Assembly (NCBI GenBank): GCA_019914945.1
Contig: CM034099.1
Coordinates: 16,642,704 to 16,706,703, forward strand
DNA length: 64,000 nt
From: Typha latifolia
Lineage: Eukaryota > Streptophyta > Magnoliopsida > Poales > Typhaceae
Direction of reading: 5' to 3'
Positions within the stretch are counted from its first letter, which is position 1. Each line of letters starts with the position of its first letter. The translations under genes were made by a program, and so were the position numbers. The notes under the pieces were generated by a model. The model had not been told where the DNA came from, did no database searches, and saw nothing but the letters and a program-made list of their open reading frames with translations. This document shows, one piece after another, positions 32,231 through 44,402 of the stretch.

Positions 32231-32444
32231 CTATTGTGTGGACTACTGTTTGTATTGGTTGCGGTTGCGGTTGCAGTTGCAGTTGGTCGTGGTCCGTCAC
32301 TTGCAGCGCGCGTGCTAGAAGTGCACGTGAGGGGCACGGGGTAGGCCGGGTGGGAGTACAAGGCCAACTCGGATGCCGTTCCCCTTTCCGAGTCGCGTCT
32401 CCGTAAAACCCAAAACCCCGTGAGTGAGTGTGAGAGAGAGAGAG

Positions 32445-35400
32445 ATGGTGGGAGCAAGCGAGTCATCGCCTCACCTTCACCGGGAGGCAAACATACCGCC
32501 GTGGTGGGCGGAGGCGGCGGATGACATCGCTCGCGCCGCCTCTCAGCCGCCGGTGGTGTTTATCTGCGGCCCCAAGAATAGCGGCAAGTCTACCTTCTCT
32601 CGGTTTCTTCTCAGTACTCTCTTGCGAAGGTCTCCTCCTCCACCACTTATTAATTCGGTGTACCCTAGGGTTTACAAAGTGTCCTTGATGAGATCAAGCA
32701 TGATGTGAGCTTGTTGCGCAGGTACAAGAGGGTTGGGTATTTAGATACGGATGTGGGGCAGCCGGAGTTTTCCCCTCCCGGTTGTCTCTCCCTTCATATG
32801 GTTGATGAGATAATTCCAGGTTTTTCTTGAGTTTATTTAGTTTATATCATTACATTTGTCTAATTTGGAATCCGTGGATGCTTGTTCGGATTGGTTCATC
32901 TCTATTTTTGCTTGTAGGTTTGACAAATCCGCGCTTAAGAACACCTGAGAGGTAATCTTTCTTTACACTGTGGATTGCTTTCTTATTGGGCTAGGTAGTT
33001 TTGAACTTCTTGATTGCTACTTGACGTAAAAAATTATGGAACCATTAATATTTTGATGTAGTTTCAATTATATACCTTGGCTTTCTGTTTCTAGATCATG
33101 GGTGATAGCTTGAAGGGTGTTATTGTGGCTTGCACGAACTTAAGACAGTCTAAAGTCTAAAATCTTAAAGCAGGGTTTTCATTCTTTGATGAGCTTCTAG
33201 GTTCTTATGATTGTTCGCCCTGTTCTAGATTTGATGCGTAATGTCAAAGTTTAAGTCTTCAATAGCTGTTAACTTTCCTACTACTTTTGTTGTATAATAG
33301 TCAATAGACAGTGATTAGTTAAAGTGTCAATCTGATTCGGTAGTTTCTATGCAGATCTTACATTCTTAATGTCCAATATTTTGTGAAAACTATCTTTGTT
33401 TAGGCTTCTCAGAGATGCAATTCTTAATTCATATGAAAAGATTATTTGAAGATTTGTGAGCTTCCTTGGATTATGATTTAGCCAATCGATGTTGCATGTG
33501 AACTATTCGTCGTGATATTAGATGATGTCCTTAAAGGTTTAAATTAGAAGGGAAAGATGAGAAGTTCACAGTTATGAGCTAAACCACTCCTGTATGTATA
33601 TGTGAATCTCATAAACGGGAATTTCTTTCAGTAGGAGTTTCAATTTTTTTTAAAGCAGAAATTTATTGCTCAATTGTAGGACAGAAGTGCTACTTTGAGG
33701 GATTAGTTTATAGGAGCAACTACGATCTATATATGAAATTCAGGAGTCTTAATTTAGATTAGTACTTGAAGAATTTCATGGGCAGAACTGAAAAGAAAAT
33801 TTAGGGAAAAAAAGAGGCCAACTTGTAGACAATGATAACTAGATAAGGTTTCTCCCTCTGTGGACGCATCTTCCTATAGCATTACTTCTGAAGGAATCAT
33901 CAACTTTGAGTGTGAAATCGACACCTTTAGAATTTGCAGGGGACCTCTAAATTAGTTCACTCAATGGCCTGTTATAGAAGGAGGTGTCGTGGTTTGACCT
34001 TCAATCATCTAGAGGTATCACCATGCAGATGGAATACTGGATTGGCATTCTTGAAGTGTGATATTCGGTTCAGATCCCTAGTATGCTGTACAAAAGAGAA
34101 AAAAAGACATTACCAGAAGCCATTTAATGACTGAGTATATTCAGGTCTGCGGGTGTTTTCATCGGGAAAGATAACTCAATGTTCAGACTTCAGACAAGTC
34201 AACTTTCATGATCACAAGACTTCATCATACAGCCCTATGAGGAAAAGGAGATTTAACCCTAGAAAAGGCTCCTCTAACCTACACTGCCTTGATTATAAGT
34301 TGTATGGCAATTAAAAAAAATTTATTCAATTTTTTTTGGTACTTCCATTTTCTGGATTTGCCAGAATCATATCACATTGTTGAATTTTCTTCTTCCTTGC
34401 GGCAGCTATTAGTTGACTAATTCTTTTTTGATGTATCTTAATTTTTTTAACTGCTGCAAATGTCCTTTCTTATATTTTAATTTTGTTGTTTTACTTCCTT
34501 TAGGTGCTTCTTCTTTGGTGACATTTCTTCAAAAAGAGATCCAGAAGCTTATTTAAATTGCACCTTCAACTTATATGATCACTTTATTGAGGGGCACTAT
34601 ATATGTAATGAACCAGATAGTCCGGAAAAAACAACCTCACCTTTAATCATTAATACCCCTGGTTGGGTCAAAGGTATATACTTGATTACATTCTATTATT
34701 GAAATTAAGTTAGCATAGCATAAATTCTTTGATCTTAATTGAAATGAGGTTATGGGTTGTTCTTCTTCTTGGATATTTCTTCATTTCCTTTCTATAAGGT
34801 TATATTTGTTACTTGTACAACCATGTGTAGGGCTGAAGTTTCTTTGTGCTGTTTCCTTGTTTGCAGGTACTGGTTATGACATTTTGGTGGAGATGTTGAG
34901 ATATATGTCTCCCACTCTAGTGGTTCAAATACGCATATCTATTGAGAATAAAAATCTTCCAACTGGAATGTTTTGGGTGAATGGTGAAGAAAAAAGACCT
35001 GTTGATTTGATTGACATATCCTCAGCACATCAGGACTCCTTAAATAGATCGTGAGTTTTAGTGTGCATCTTCTGTCGGTTAATAATTTAATTCTCTCAAG
35101 ACAAAGTTATGCATTTTAATACGTCTTATATTTTCACATTTTCACCTCTTTTGTTATTTCTGCATTTGAAAGGAAAGTTGATGGCTTGAAATTTATAAAC
35201 TTTAAAGATCCATTTCCTTGTTTGCATTAAATGTTATTACAGTTTCTCTTTTCTGCCTTTGTTGTGCTTATGAGCTTCATCAATTATTTGCCAACTTCTA
35301 ATGTTCTAAAGTGGCAATTGGATGAAATGTCAGATTTCACATATGAAACTGGAAGATATTTCAAACTTTAGACTTGTTATGTTTTCTAACTATATTATTA

Positions 35401-38400
35401 GTCATTTCCGTTGTCAATTTTGGTATACTATTTTACGGAATATTAGTTATTTAATAGGTTAGGAAAGTTCTACATCATTACAATTCGTATTTTGTGAATT
35501 TTCTTTGGTTTTGGATTGAAAGTCAGCTGTGCCATGACATTAGGCCTCAAATAATTCTTACGATAAGAGTGCAATGCCATTATTGTCGTTGGGCTCTCTA
35601 AGTCCTATGATTTCTTAATTTTGTTATCTGAAAAGAAAAGAGAAGACTTCACTGCAGGAAAGGGCCCTGTGTAGTATATATTTTGGTTTGGATATGATTT
35701 AGCCTTGTAAAAGGGAGACTGAATTATGATGAATTAGATAAGATTAAGTTGGTTTTTGATTCTGTCTGTTTCCTTCTTCCTCGTGTATTGAGTTAGTAGC
35801 TTTGATAGTCCCCACAAGTTTGGCAACCTGCTTCTTGTACTCTTACTTTTCCAGTGTCTGGTGGACTTTGGTCATTATATAATTAATTTCTATATTTATA
35901 TAGCATATGTCAAGTTACTATCTAGGATAGTGGGACACTTCAGGTAACACAAATTCCTGTTACTGTTTTTCATTTTGTATCTATATACTAAGTCAAATTT
36001 ATTCTGCAGGTTGTTGATTCAAAAGGATGCCCGTGGAATGCGTGACCAACGCCTTTTAGAGTACTTCAAGCAATGTTTTCCTAACGATATGAATATAACA
36101 ACAAATAAGGAACTTGCTTATGCCTTAGCTTCTCTCCCTCCTTATGTCATCCCACTATCAAAAGTAAAAGTGATGCATCTTCATTGCCAGGTTAGTCAAA
36201 AGACCACAATTGAATTAAGATGTTCTCCAGAACTTTGTCCTCTCTAATTCCTTATATGCAAAATAGTGAGTTACTCATTTCCCTGTAAACGATAACTGAA
36301 GTCATGTGACTTATGCTCTGCAGAACCTCATATTATGGTTACGTGGAATGTTTCAAATTTTTTATTTGAAGAAAATAAAAAGGTGTGCTATCTTGTGTCA
36401 TGTCCTAAAAGCCTAACGTGGGACTTGATTCATTCCCTTGAGTGGCTGGAGTTGCAACAGAACCACAGTGGCGTTAAACATTCAGCCAAAGTCAGATGAC
36501 ATTTGGGCTTAGTTTATTTAAATTTTCCTGACAATATGTTATAGTGATAATACAACACTGAAATTCATCATATTATCATGGAAACTGGAAAGTCATCTGA
36601 GCACCCTATTTTCATTTGCCAATTAGTCTAAAGTAGTATAAGATATGTTTCCTGGTGTCAGGAGGAATTCTAGTTACCGTATTTAGATTGATGTCTGTTT
36701 TTTCTTATGCAGTTTACTATGTTTTCAGGTTCCAAGAAGTGAAATATGGCACAGCCTGAATGCAACGATTGTTGGCTTGGCAGTTAGTTCTGATGAATCT
36801 ATGAGGCCTTCGATTCCCTGCTGTGTTGGACTTGGTATTTAGCCTCACTCTCTGTGTGTGTTTACTCATGCTCACTAGCAATCAAGTATTCGAGTTCTCT
36901 ACTTACCTTTGATGCATACATTTCAAAGCAAGTAATCAACGTCAAGATTGTTGTTTATACATATGAAAGTAATCTTCTCTTCTGTTGCATTTGCTTCTAA
37001 TTGTATATGCTGGTAATCTATACTGAGATTCCGCAATTCTGCACTGACATGCTTACATTGATGGGACTGAAAGAACCAATGATATTTTGTAGATATATTA
37101 CTGGTTATCTTTACTTTCATATGTTTGAATGGACTAGTCACTGCTTTATTAATGCCGTCTTAAAATGTATAATTATGATTGTAAAATAGAAGTCTCAAAT
37201 GTAAAGTAATTCCCTATGATGTGGATTTTGCTTGTTGTGGCGGATATTCAGTCTACAGATACATCTTATTTCAGTTTTTGTTATGCTTTAGCAATTCTGA
37301 GATGACTAATAACATAAATGTAAATGACATTTGTTGTTTATGATTTGCTGTCCTTTCTTTCGCTTAACTGATCTTGTAAATGAAGTCGTCTCAACGTCCT
37401 AGGAGCAACATCTTTTCTATGCCTCAAGGTGATATGATATTAAAACAAGAAATATATCAACAAGGCTCAGGAAAAAAATTTCAAACATATTTGGTAGCAT
37501 TGATAAGAGTTTCCACCGATGTCTTCGCATTATTGTCTTGAAGATGCGGTAAAATTTCTGTCTAGATCCATTTTAATTATTTTGACGAGAGAAGTATAAC
37601 ATATGAATATTTGCATATCTACAAATGGATGACAATTAGCATTTTCTTTAATGCTTTGATCCTCTTCTTAGATGACTAATACTGTGTCATTTTAGAAAAA
37701 GAAGGCAGGATAATTTGAACTAAAGAGAGGAAAACCTGAAGTGCAAAAGAATATTTTGTCCTCCAGATGATAGCTAATACTACAATTTGAAGCAGAATTA
37801 GTTTTTCTGTGTAAGTGTAAGGAAAAATGAAGAAATAAAACAAAACCTCCTATGATTAGATTGCACTCAGTTTCTCAATGTTCATCATGCCTATGAGCTG
37901 CTACAAATGAAAATATCAAGTCTAGATCTTTCTCTTCTAAGTTTTAATTGATAAGCTTGTATAACTTATAAATGGAGCCAATTTACATGTTCTTTTGGTC
38001 TTAGTTGAAATGTCATGAGAAAAACTGCCTTTGTTTCCCATGGCTCTTCCCTTGTCGAAGATTTGCTCTGATGTATTTCAGTTGCATTATTGAATAATAG
38101 TTAGTGCTAATATAACTATTCATCTGTTTTAAGTCTTGAAGTAATGCCATTCTCCATGAGTTGATGGCTTTCTATGTACTCCCAGTAGTTTCCTCTAAAT
38201 CTGTTGATTATCCTAAGAACTATGTAGAGATATTTTTGTGCCTAGTTTGATTAATATGCAGTTCATCCTTTTAGTTTATAACAGTTTAATACTTACAAAT
38301 ATTTGAGTTCTCTATGCTGCCTTTTCACTTGTGCATATGTGATACAGGTATTGTCAGAGGTATAGATGTAAATAAAGGGCTGTTATATGTGATCACTCCT

Positions 38401-40540
38401 GTTCCATGTTGCAGTCTACAAACTGTTGATCTTCTGTTACAGGGCTTTATTGAAATACCAACAAGCATTTTGCAGGTAATATGATGCTTTTGCTTCCTAT
38501 CTGAATGAAGAAGATTTTTTTAAGAACTGAGGATTCCTTGCTTTTTCTCTTAAGAACATTATTGGATCTTATATGACTGTCACCTTGTGTGACATATGAG
38601 GTTTGCCCCATGGGCCCTGGCACTGTTGGTTCTAGTTGCATAAGCAACCTTGGGGAAGTGCCAGGCAGCAATTCTTTTTTATTCCCCTTTCCAGTCCCTG
38701 CAATGGTGGGATTCTCGTCATGGAAATGGCTCTTTTAGCACATTTTGGAGCTTTATTAATTCCAAGTTGTCATTTTGTGTGCTCTGTGTTTTATGCTTGA
38801 CAAATATAAGTTTTGAATGTGCCTCATTCTATATGCATCATTTGTTTCCTGTGAAAGTGCTAGATCTTAAAGGTTCATAGAGAATGTTAATCAGAACTCC
38901 TGCATCATCTTTCCTCTTAGGCGTAGGTATTACTTTCTTCCTGTTCAAGTTGCATATCTCATTCTCTCAGTAAATTCCATTGCGTGCAAAAGATAAATAT
39001 GTTGCAACTTGCCATAATTTATACTTTTTCTGATATACTCTAGCTCCTGAACAGAAATTAAAAGGCATTATCCTCTTGGTATCATAGATAAAATGACTTC
39101 AACCTGTCATTCTGATGTTACTTGAGATACTCTATCTACCATAACCATCAATCTCTGCCCGAGTTATTTAGTATCGCTTTTATGATGATCTATTTGACTT
39201 TCTCTTCGTAACTACTAGCATAAAAAGTTCTTTTTTTTTTTTAAACAAAAAAGGGAAAGCATCAGATTATTATGATCATTCATGATGACTTAAGTAGTGG
39301 TTTGTCATAGATGGGGAGCACCTGCATCTTAGTTGTAGGAGTGTTAATGGCTGATAATCCTTCTTGTGTTGAAAGTTTATTGTTGAATTGATGCTGCAAA
39401 CTCCTGTTTAGAAGCTCTAAACCCTAAACCCTAAGGTTCTAAGCTGCAAACGCTCATTTTAAAAAATCAATCAGAAATCATTGTTCATTCTGGAATTTAA
39501 GCTAATAGCACCTGTAAAATTATATATTCATAACGTGTATTGCCTCTCGGCATTTTTTTTCTTCTCCTTACAACCAAAAAGTGATGTATTTGCATTGAAC
39601 TCACATTTTGCAACCATTATAAATTGTGAAACCAACAGATGGAGTTTACCAAGCTGCGTAGGTTAGGTTTTGGTATAGGTGTATTTGCTAAGGCATGAAG
39701 TAAGTTATTCGTTAACCATGACCATGAGCACTTCTTACTCCAAGAAATTTGATCTGATAAATTTGGTGAAGTTTACTAATAATTACTTGTCAGATATGAT
39801 AATAATGGGCCAGACTATGATCTATGATTTAAGGAGCTTTCATCCCCTCATTTTAGAGTTATGCCAAATAAGAGCTTATAAACCGCTTTCCCCCATTGTT
39901 CTGAATAAGGTTTGCCTTTAAAACGATTGTGCACTTAGGTATGCACATAGTGTTCTAATATGTCCCTTTTGTTGAGAAGCTAAATAATTATAGATGAAGG
40001 ATCCTTCTTTAAGACAACATAGCTATTTAAGTTTGATTCTTAATACTCAGTTTTCCTTCCATTACCATGGATTTCTATGGTCAATGGGAACAGCTGTGTA
40101 GAGTTTTTCTCAAGCATAACATTATTCCTATATTGAGTACAACATTGTTCATCCCCCTGTGCCACTCTTTCATCCATTGGCTTACTGGACCTGTCACCTG
40201 CTCAAACTTAAATATAGTTACTTTGAAAGAAATGGCTCAATTTTATTTGTTGTCCCAATCATACAGTATAACATGCTTGCCTCTTTGAAAAGCTTCATCA
40301 ATTTAAATATGCTTATCTTTTCATTCCTGAGACAAAGGGATGTTATATTATTGGCTGAAGTAGTTTTGAGTTCTACCATTTCTTTAAGCAAATTGCAAGT
40401 TGTACATTCACAATCATTAATATAACTGCATGCACGCAAGGTTTCCCCTCCTCTAACAACAACCTCATCAGGTGCGCGGATGTGTATCCCCTTACATGTC
40501 TACTAATGTGCTGCACAAAATATCGGACAAGGATTTGTAG
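32445..40540 (+). CDS. NOL9: polynucleotide 5'-hydroxyl kinase NOL9/Grc3-like
   Basis: ATP-dependent RNA 5' kinase family (Clp1/Grc3) that acts in the nucleolus on pre-rRNA spacer processing. I join nine exons: 32445-32629, 32722-32819, 32918-32951, 34504-34673, 34867-35050, 36010-36190, 36729-36834, 38348-38475 and 40472-40540. All have GT-AG introns and consistent phases and give 384 residues, close to plant homologues. The Walker A motif is GPKNSGKST (residues 42-50). DTDVGQPEFSPPG (70-82) matches the family's second nucleotide/substrate motif. NTPGWVKGTGYD follows, and the C-terminus VRGCVSPYMSTNVLHKISDK is a conserved ending. There is no N-terminal extension as in animal NOL9. The first exon is GC-rich and the introns AT-rich. 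Intron 8 is about 2 kb. Confidence 0.88.
38616..38665. repeat. nested inverted repeat in intron 8 of the NOL9-like gene
   Basis: CCTGGCACT (38616-38624) pairs with AGTGCCAGG (38657-38665). Inside, GTTGC and GCAAC flank a four-base ATAA loop. It folds into an interrupted hairpin of about 50 bases. Confidence 0.6.
39417..39433. repeat. short interstitial telomere-like repeat
   Basis: Two and a half TAAACCC-type units (aaaccctaaaccctaag) within intron 8 of the NOL9-like gene. Confidence 0.7.
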
Positions 40541-41800
40541 GAGGCGACAATGGAGCTGACACCCAATTCGCAATAAGAGTGCGAGTTGTATTAATCCTTC
40601 CTACAAGAAAGCAGCAGTGGCTGAAGGCAAACCAGAATGTCTTTTTTTGGAGCCTTCTCAGTTCTGTTAGCTGTTAAGAGTTTGTAATTTCCTTTTTGAC
40701 CAGTACAAACATAATCTACATTTTTTAAATAGAGTGGATGTTTATATGTTAAAAAGAAATGTGAAATTATTCATCTACTTTGCCTTGTAAATAGGTGAAT
40801 ATAGGTAATCTACCAATGGTTATAAGTAAATAATTTTGCGCTCATAAGCATTCAAATGTGTAACTTTCTGTCACAAGGGAGTATGCTCTGGGGACTGTGG
40901 TGGCCATAAGCATTCTATGTAATTTTAGATATCACAGGAGGTTCTGGGATGGAGGAATAAGGGGAAATTTTCATATTATATAGTAATATCTATCGTAATT
41001 TGGATACAATTTTTTATATGTATATATTTGTATTAGTACATGCCAAATGCATAATGCGAATTATAGAATGTGATAGCATATTCTTGCTTCTTATCATAAT
41101 TTCTATAGCGCCAATACATCCATCCATGATCCATTAGCTGCATGCCCCCCCACCTCATGCCAGTTGCCACACGCATATACTTCCTTTGTCCTCTTCCCAT
41201 TTGTTCGATCCAAATCTAAGATAGATACAGGGCGCCCAGCTGGCAAGCACGTCAGACCACATGATGAGGTGGACCCCGCTTTTGACGTGCCCACAAACCT
41301 AGGTATTTTAAAAAAAACAAATCAAAGCTCAGCAACTTCAACAAGACAGATAGTAAGAGAAGGAAGAGAAATAGTGTTGCAAATTTATACGCCGGTCCCC
41401 AAGAAGTCCTTCACTGGGGTCGAATTATTGTACCAGGTTGTTTTTTTTTTCAAAAAAGAAGCAGTTTTTTCTCTGGTAAATTCTTACGATGATGATGGAT
41501 GGTTGGCAAACGATTGGCGTAACTTTAATAGTTGCTAGTGAAAAGCATCAAAGCTGTTTGATTTTATGAGTATCCAATCTGCTCACCAAAAATATGTACG
41601 ACTTTATAAAATCCCCATCTAGTGACAGTCGCCGTTGTAGGAGATTAAGCGGGCATGGTTTGGAAGATCTGCTAAACGATTTCTTCTGATGATTGTTTGA
41701 AGTTCCAACGACTTGTGTAGAGGATCCGCTGACCTGGGAGAAATAGTGAAACCCCAGTGAAAACGATGGAATAACTCTTCTCCGCCTTCAACAAGAGAGC
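40541..41800. other. 3' flank of the NOL9-like gene and intergenic DNA
   Basis: The 3' UTR of the kinase gene probably runs through the first 200-300 bases. A 124-codon plus-strand frame (41164-41538) has no recognisable domain and contains a K-rich stretch from A runs. I do not call it. Confidence 0.4.
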
Positions 41801-41809
41801 AGAGATCAC

Positions 41810-41870
41810 ACCGCTCTCACTTCTTCCCTTTGTTCTCTCTTCGTCGTCTTCAACGTTCGGCATTTGACAA
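41810..41870 (+). other. probable 5' UTR exon of the L18a-like gene
   Basis: A CT-rich segment ending TTTGACAA followed by the strong donor GTAAGT at 41871, like first noncoding exons of plant housekeeping genes. The next exon candidate begins after ...AAACAG at 43157. The transcription start is inferred. Confidence 0.45.
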
Positions 41871-43167
41871 GTAAGTCCTTCTTCCAATGGTTAAGAAAAG
41901 TAGTTCTTTTGGCTCTCCTGAGTGCGAAAATAGTTCCAATTTCTTGTATGGGTTTCTCGTTAGTTACAAAATTGACATATTGTACCCTGGAGCTGATCTT
42001 ATTCTCTCTTTGTAGTGAAATCTCATTGTATACGTGCCTAATTTGAAGCATATTTTAGTGATTTGTTAGGTTTGATTTCAATTCTAAGACGTAGGGATAG
42101 AGCCAATCTGTCTGGCTATCACTTTTGGTCTTACTGTTTGCTGGTTCTGTGTTCCCAATCTTCGATTTCCTCTTTTGCTGTCGAGCGCTTTCAAGAAGTT
42201 GTTACATGGTATACATTGAGCACCAAGTGTTTGGTGGCAAGCTTACATAATTAAGATGGGGCAAAGTTTTCTGGAAGATCAACTGTCACTTGCTTTTTCA
42301 ACCCAATGTTAGTCGTTGCCTCATTGGTAGGCTAACTTTGAGGACCATAACTTTGGAGAAAGAAATATTCAATGATGTTGATTATTGCTCAACAAGAAAA
42401 TACAAATGCAAGTTTTAGGTTATGATGAAAGTGGACATACAGTAAGTTCAGGTAAATTTCATGATGTTATAGTAGATTCGATTGGTGGTGTCAGATGAAA
42501 TTTGGTAAGTTTGTTTTGCCATTGTGTTTTACTTATTTATGAAGTGGGAGACTACGCAGATGATTTGAAAAACTGTGAATGATTAAATTTGCTAAGAGGC
42601 GGGAAAATATCTATTTCAATTTCATGGTGATCATCAAAGAAGAAATGGAGTGTATAATACTGAATTGAGCTGGATCTTGAAGAGGTGTGAATTTAAACAT
42701 GCATGGAAAGAGAATTATGAGAAGAAAGAAGATTTCATTCAAGTGTGTCCTCAAAGAGTCTACATGGTGGGAAGTTATAGAATCTAAGGGTCCATAAATC
42801 CCAAATTATAATCACCATGACTGGGGCAGAAATATCCATATCAAGCATAGAATAAAATTTTCTTGATTAGAGAATGTGTCCTATGATGCAATATGGTACA
42901 TGAATCCTTAAGTCCGATGTTTAGCGGTTGCACTTGAGGGCATGTGGGCATGTTAAAGGTATAACATATATTGTCAGCCTTCTGTCTAATAGCTTAGGCT
43001 TTTAGGACAAATGATTATCGAACACTTTCGTTGATGGGAGATAATCTTTTAGTTACCTTTATGTGATTCTGGTGCTAAATTGCCTATTCTTGTGATTTGC
43101 ACTTACTGATCAATTTGATTTCATTAAACTTGTAATGGCAATATTACTGTAAACAGGTCAATTGAAG

Positions 43168-43179
43168 ATGACAGAGTGA
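43168..43179 (+). promoter_or_regulatory. three-codon upstream ORF in the L18a-like 5' UTR
   Basis: ATG-ACA-GAG-TGA lies 43 bases before the main ATG in the same exon (43157-43232). Minimal uORFs of this kind can lower translation of the main frame. An effect here is inferred. Confidence 0.45.
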
Positions 43180-43222
43180 ACAAGGACATTCTTTGTATTT
43201 TGGATATAGCACTCTTGCATAA

Positions 43223-44402
43223 ATGGAAGAAGGTAATGACTTTCCTAGCATTAGTGCTTCAATAGTCCATAATTCCTACCAAGTTCTTTATTTTTCTCAA
43301 TGTGCCATACAAATTGGTTGATGCTGAAAGTTATGCCATACTAGAGCTAGATGAACTTATTTTCTCTTTCTAGTTTCAAACATGGATACTGTGATCCAAA
43401 TTATTGAGTATGACTTGATTTTAAAGTGCAAAATATTTGCTCACGGTACCAATTTGGAACGTGACACTTGATTCATATTTGTATTGTACAGTATTAGCTC
43501 TTTGACTAAGAAGATTTATAAACTGATTCTCACTTACCATTCATACGAGTGCTTCAAGACTGCATAATAAGTTTTTATTCTTTTGTGGAAGTGGCTTATC
43601 AACTAAGAGTGATTATGTATAACTACTTTGAGTCAAGATTTCGGTATCACCTTTTACAGGATAAATATTAAGTATGCTGTGTAAGTCTCTCGCCTACCCT
43701 ATATTTCGGTTGAAAGCTAGGATCATCTATGAATCTCAGACCTAGAGAAGTTTATTCCTTATTTCATATAGAAACTTCTGTTCAAACAAAAACTTATGTG
43801 TTCCTGATTGGCATTTTGTGATAAATGCAGGCAGACCTTGTGTTTGCAAGGCGTGTGGGGGGAAATATGCTTTGATGAATGAAGACCCACGACTAGCAAT
43901 GTTTGACAAGCCTCTTCCATGTTTTGGTTGTGGAATAGGATGGAGTTTGTGAGTATGCCTTGCTTGCCATATTGCTTCGGTGGTATCCCATTCTTTTTTC
44001 TTATTGTTGACAATGTGCCCTTTCAGATTGCTGGTAGGATGTGTGTGCCCTTTAATTTGGTATTGTGCTTCAATCTTATACTTGTGCAAGTATTACAACA
44101 GAGACCCACGAGAGCGAGCTGGTCTTGCTGCTTGTGCATTTGCGGTTAGACTCCTTTCACCCCTATGCCTAAATGTATGTTACTACAATATAAGTAGAAT
44201 GCTGCAATTGGACAACTATATCATGCTTTGGCTTATCATTTGTAAGGAGTAGTAATCAACAATTTCTGTAATAAATCTTCAATTATTTTTTCCAAAGCTC
44301 CATTTCCAAATTTGTAATGTGACCGTACTTCTCTGTGGGTTTATGCAGGCCCTGTTATGTACTATTGTTGCCCTCATTTTAGTAGCAGTAATCTTTCTTT
44401 AG
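43223..44402 (+). CDS. 60S ribosomal protein L18a-like membrane protein
   Basis: Four coding exons (43223-43232, 43831-43948, 44027-44144, 44349-44402) give 99 residues, with GT-AG introns and matching phases. The first exon contributes only ATG-GAA-GAA-G. The product has a cysteine-rich head (MEEGRPCVCKACGGKY), the family signature LPCFGCGIGW, a first membrane helix (LLVGCVCPLIWYCASILYLC), a short basic loop with RERAG and a second helix to the C-terminus (ALLCTIVALILVAVIFL). Despite its name this family is not a ribosomal subunit. Members are small two-span membrane proteins of plants, often with a proline/tyrosine-rich N-terminus, which is absent here, so this is a short-form member. The start is chosen because it is the only ATG that splices in frame. 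The gene is 2.7 kb downstream of the NOL9-like gene on the same strand. Confidence 0.85.

Noticed and set aside
41164..41538. 124-codon frame between the NOL9-like and L18a-like genes
   Set aside because: Contains A-run-derived lysine stretches, no domain, and opposing frames of similar length.
42063..43156. Possible extra coding exons upstream of the L18a-like start
   Set aside because: No in-frame segment resembles the proline/tyrosine-rich N-terminus of long-form members, and the ATG at 43223 already splices in frame.
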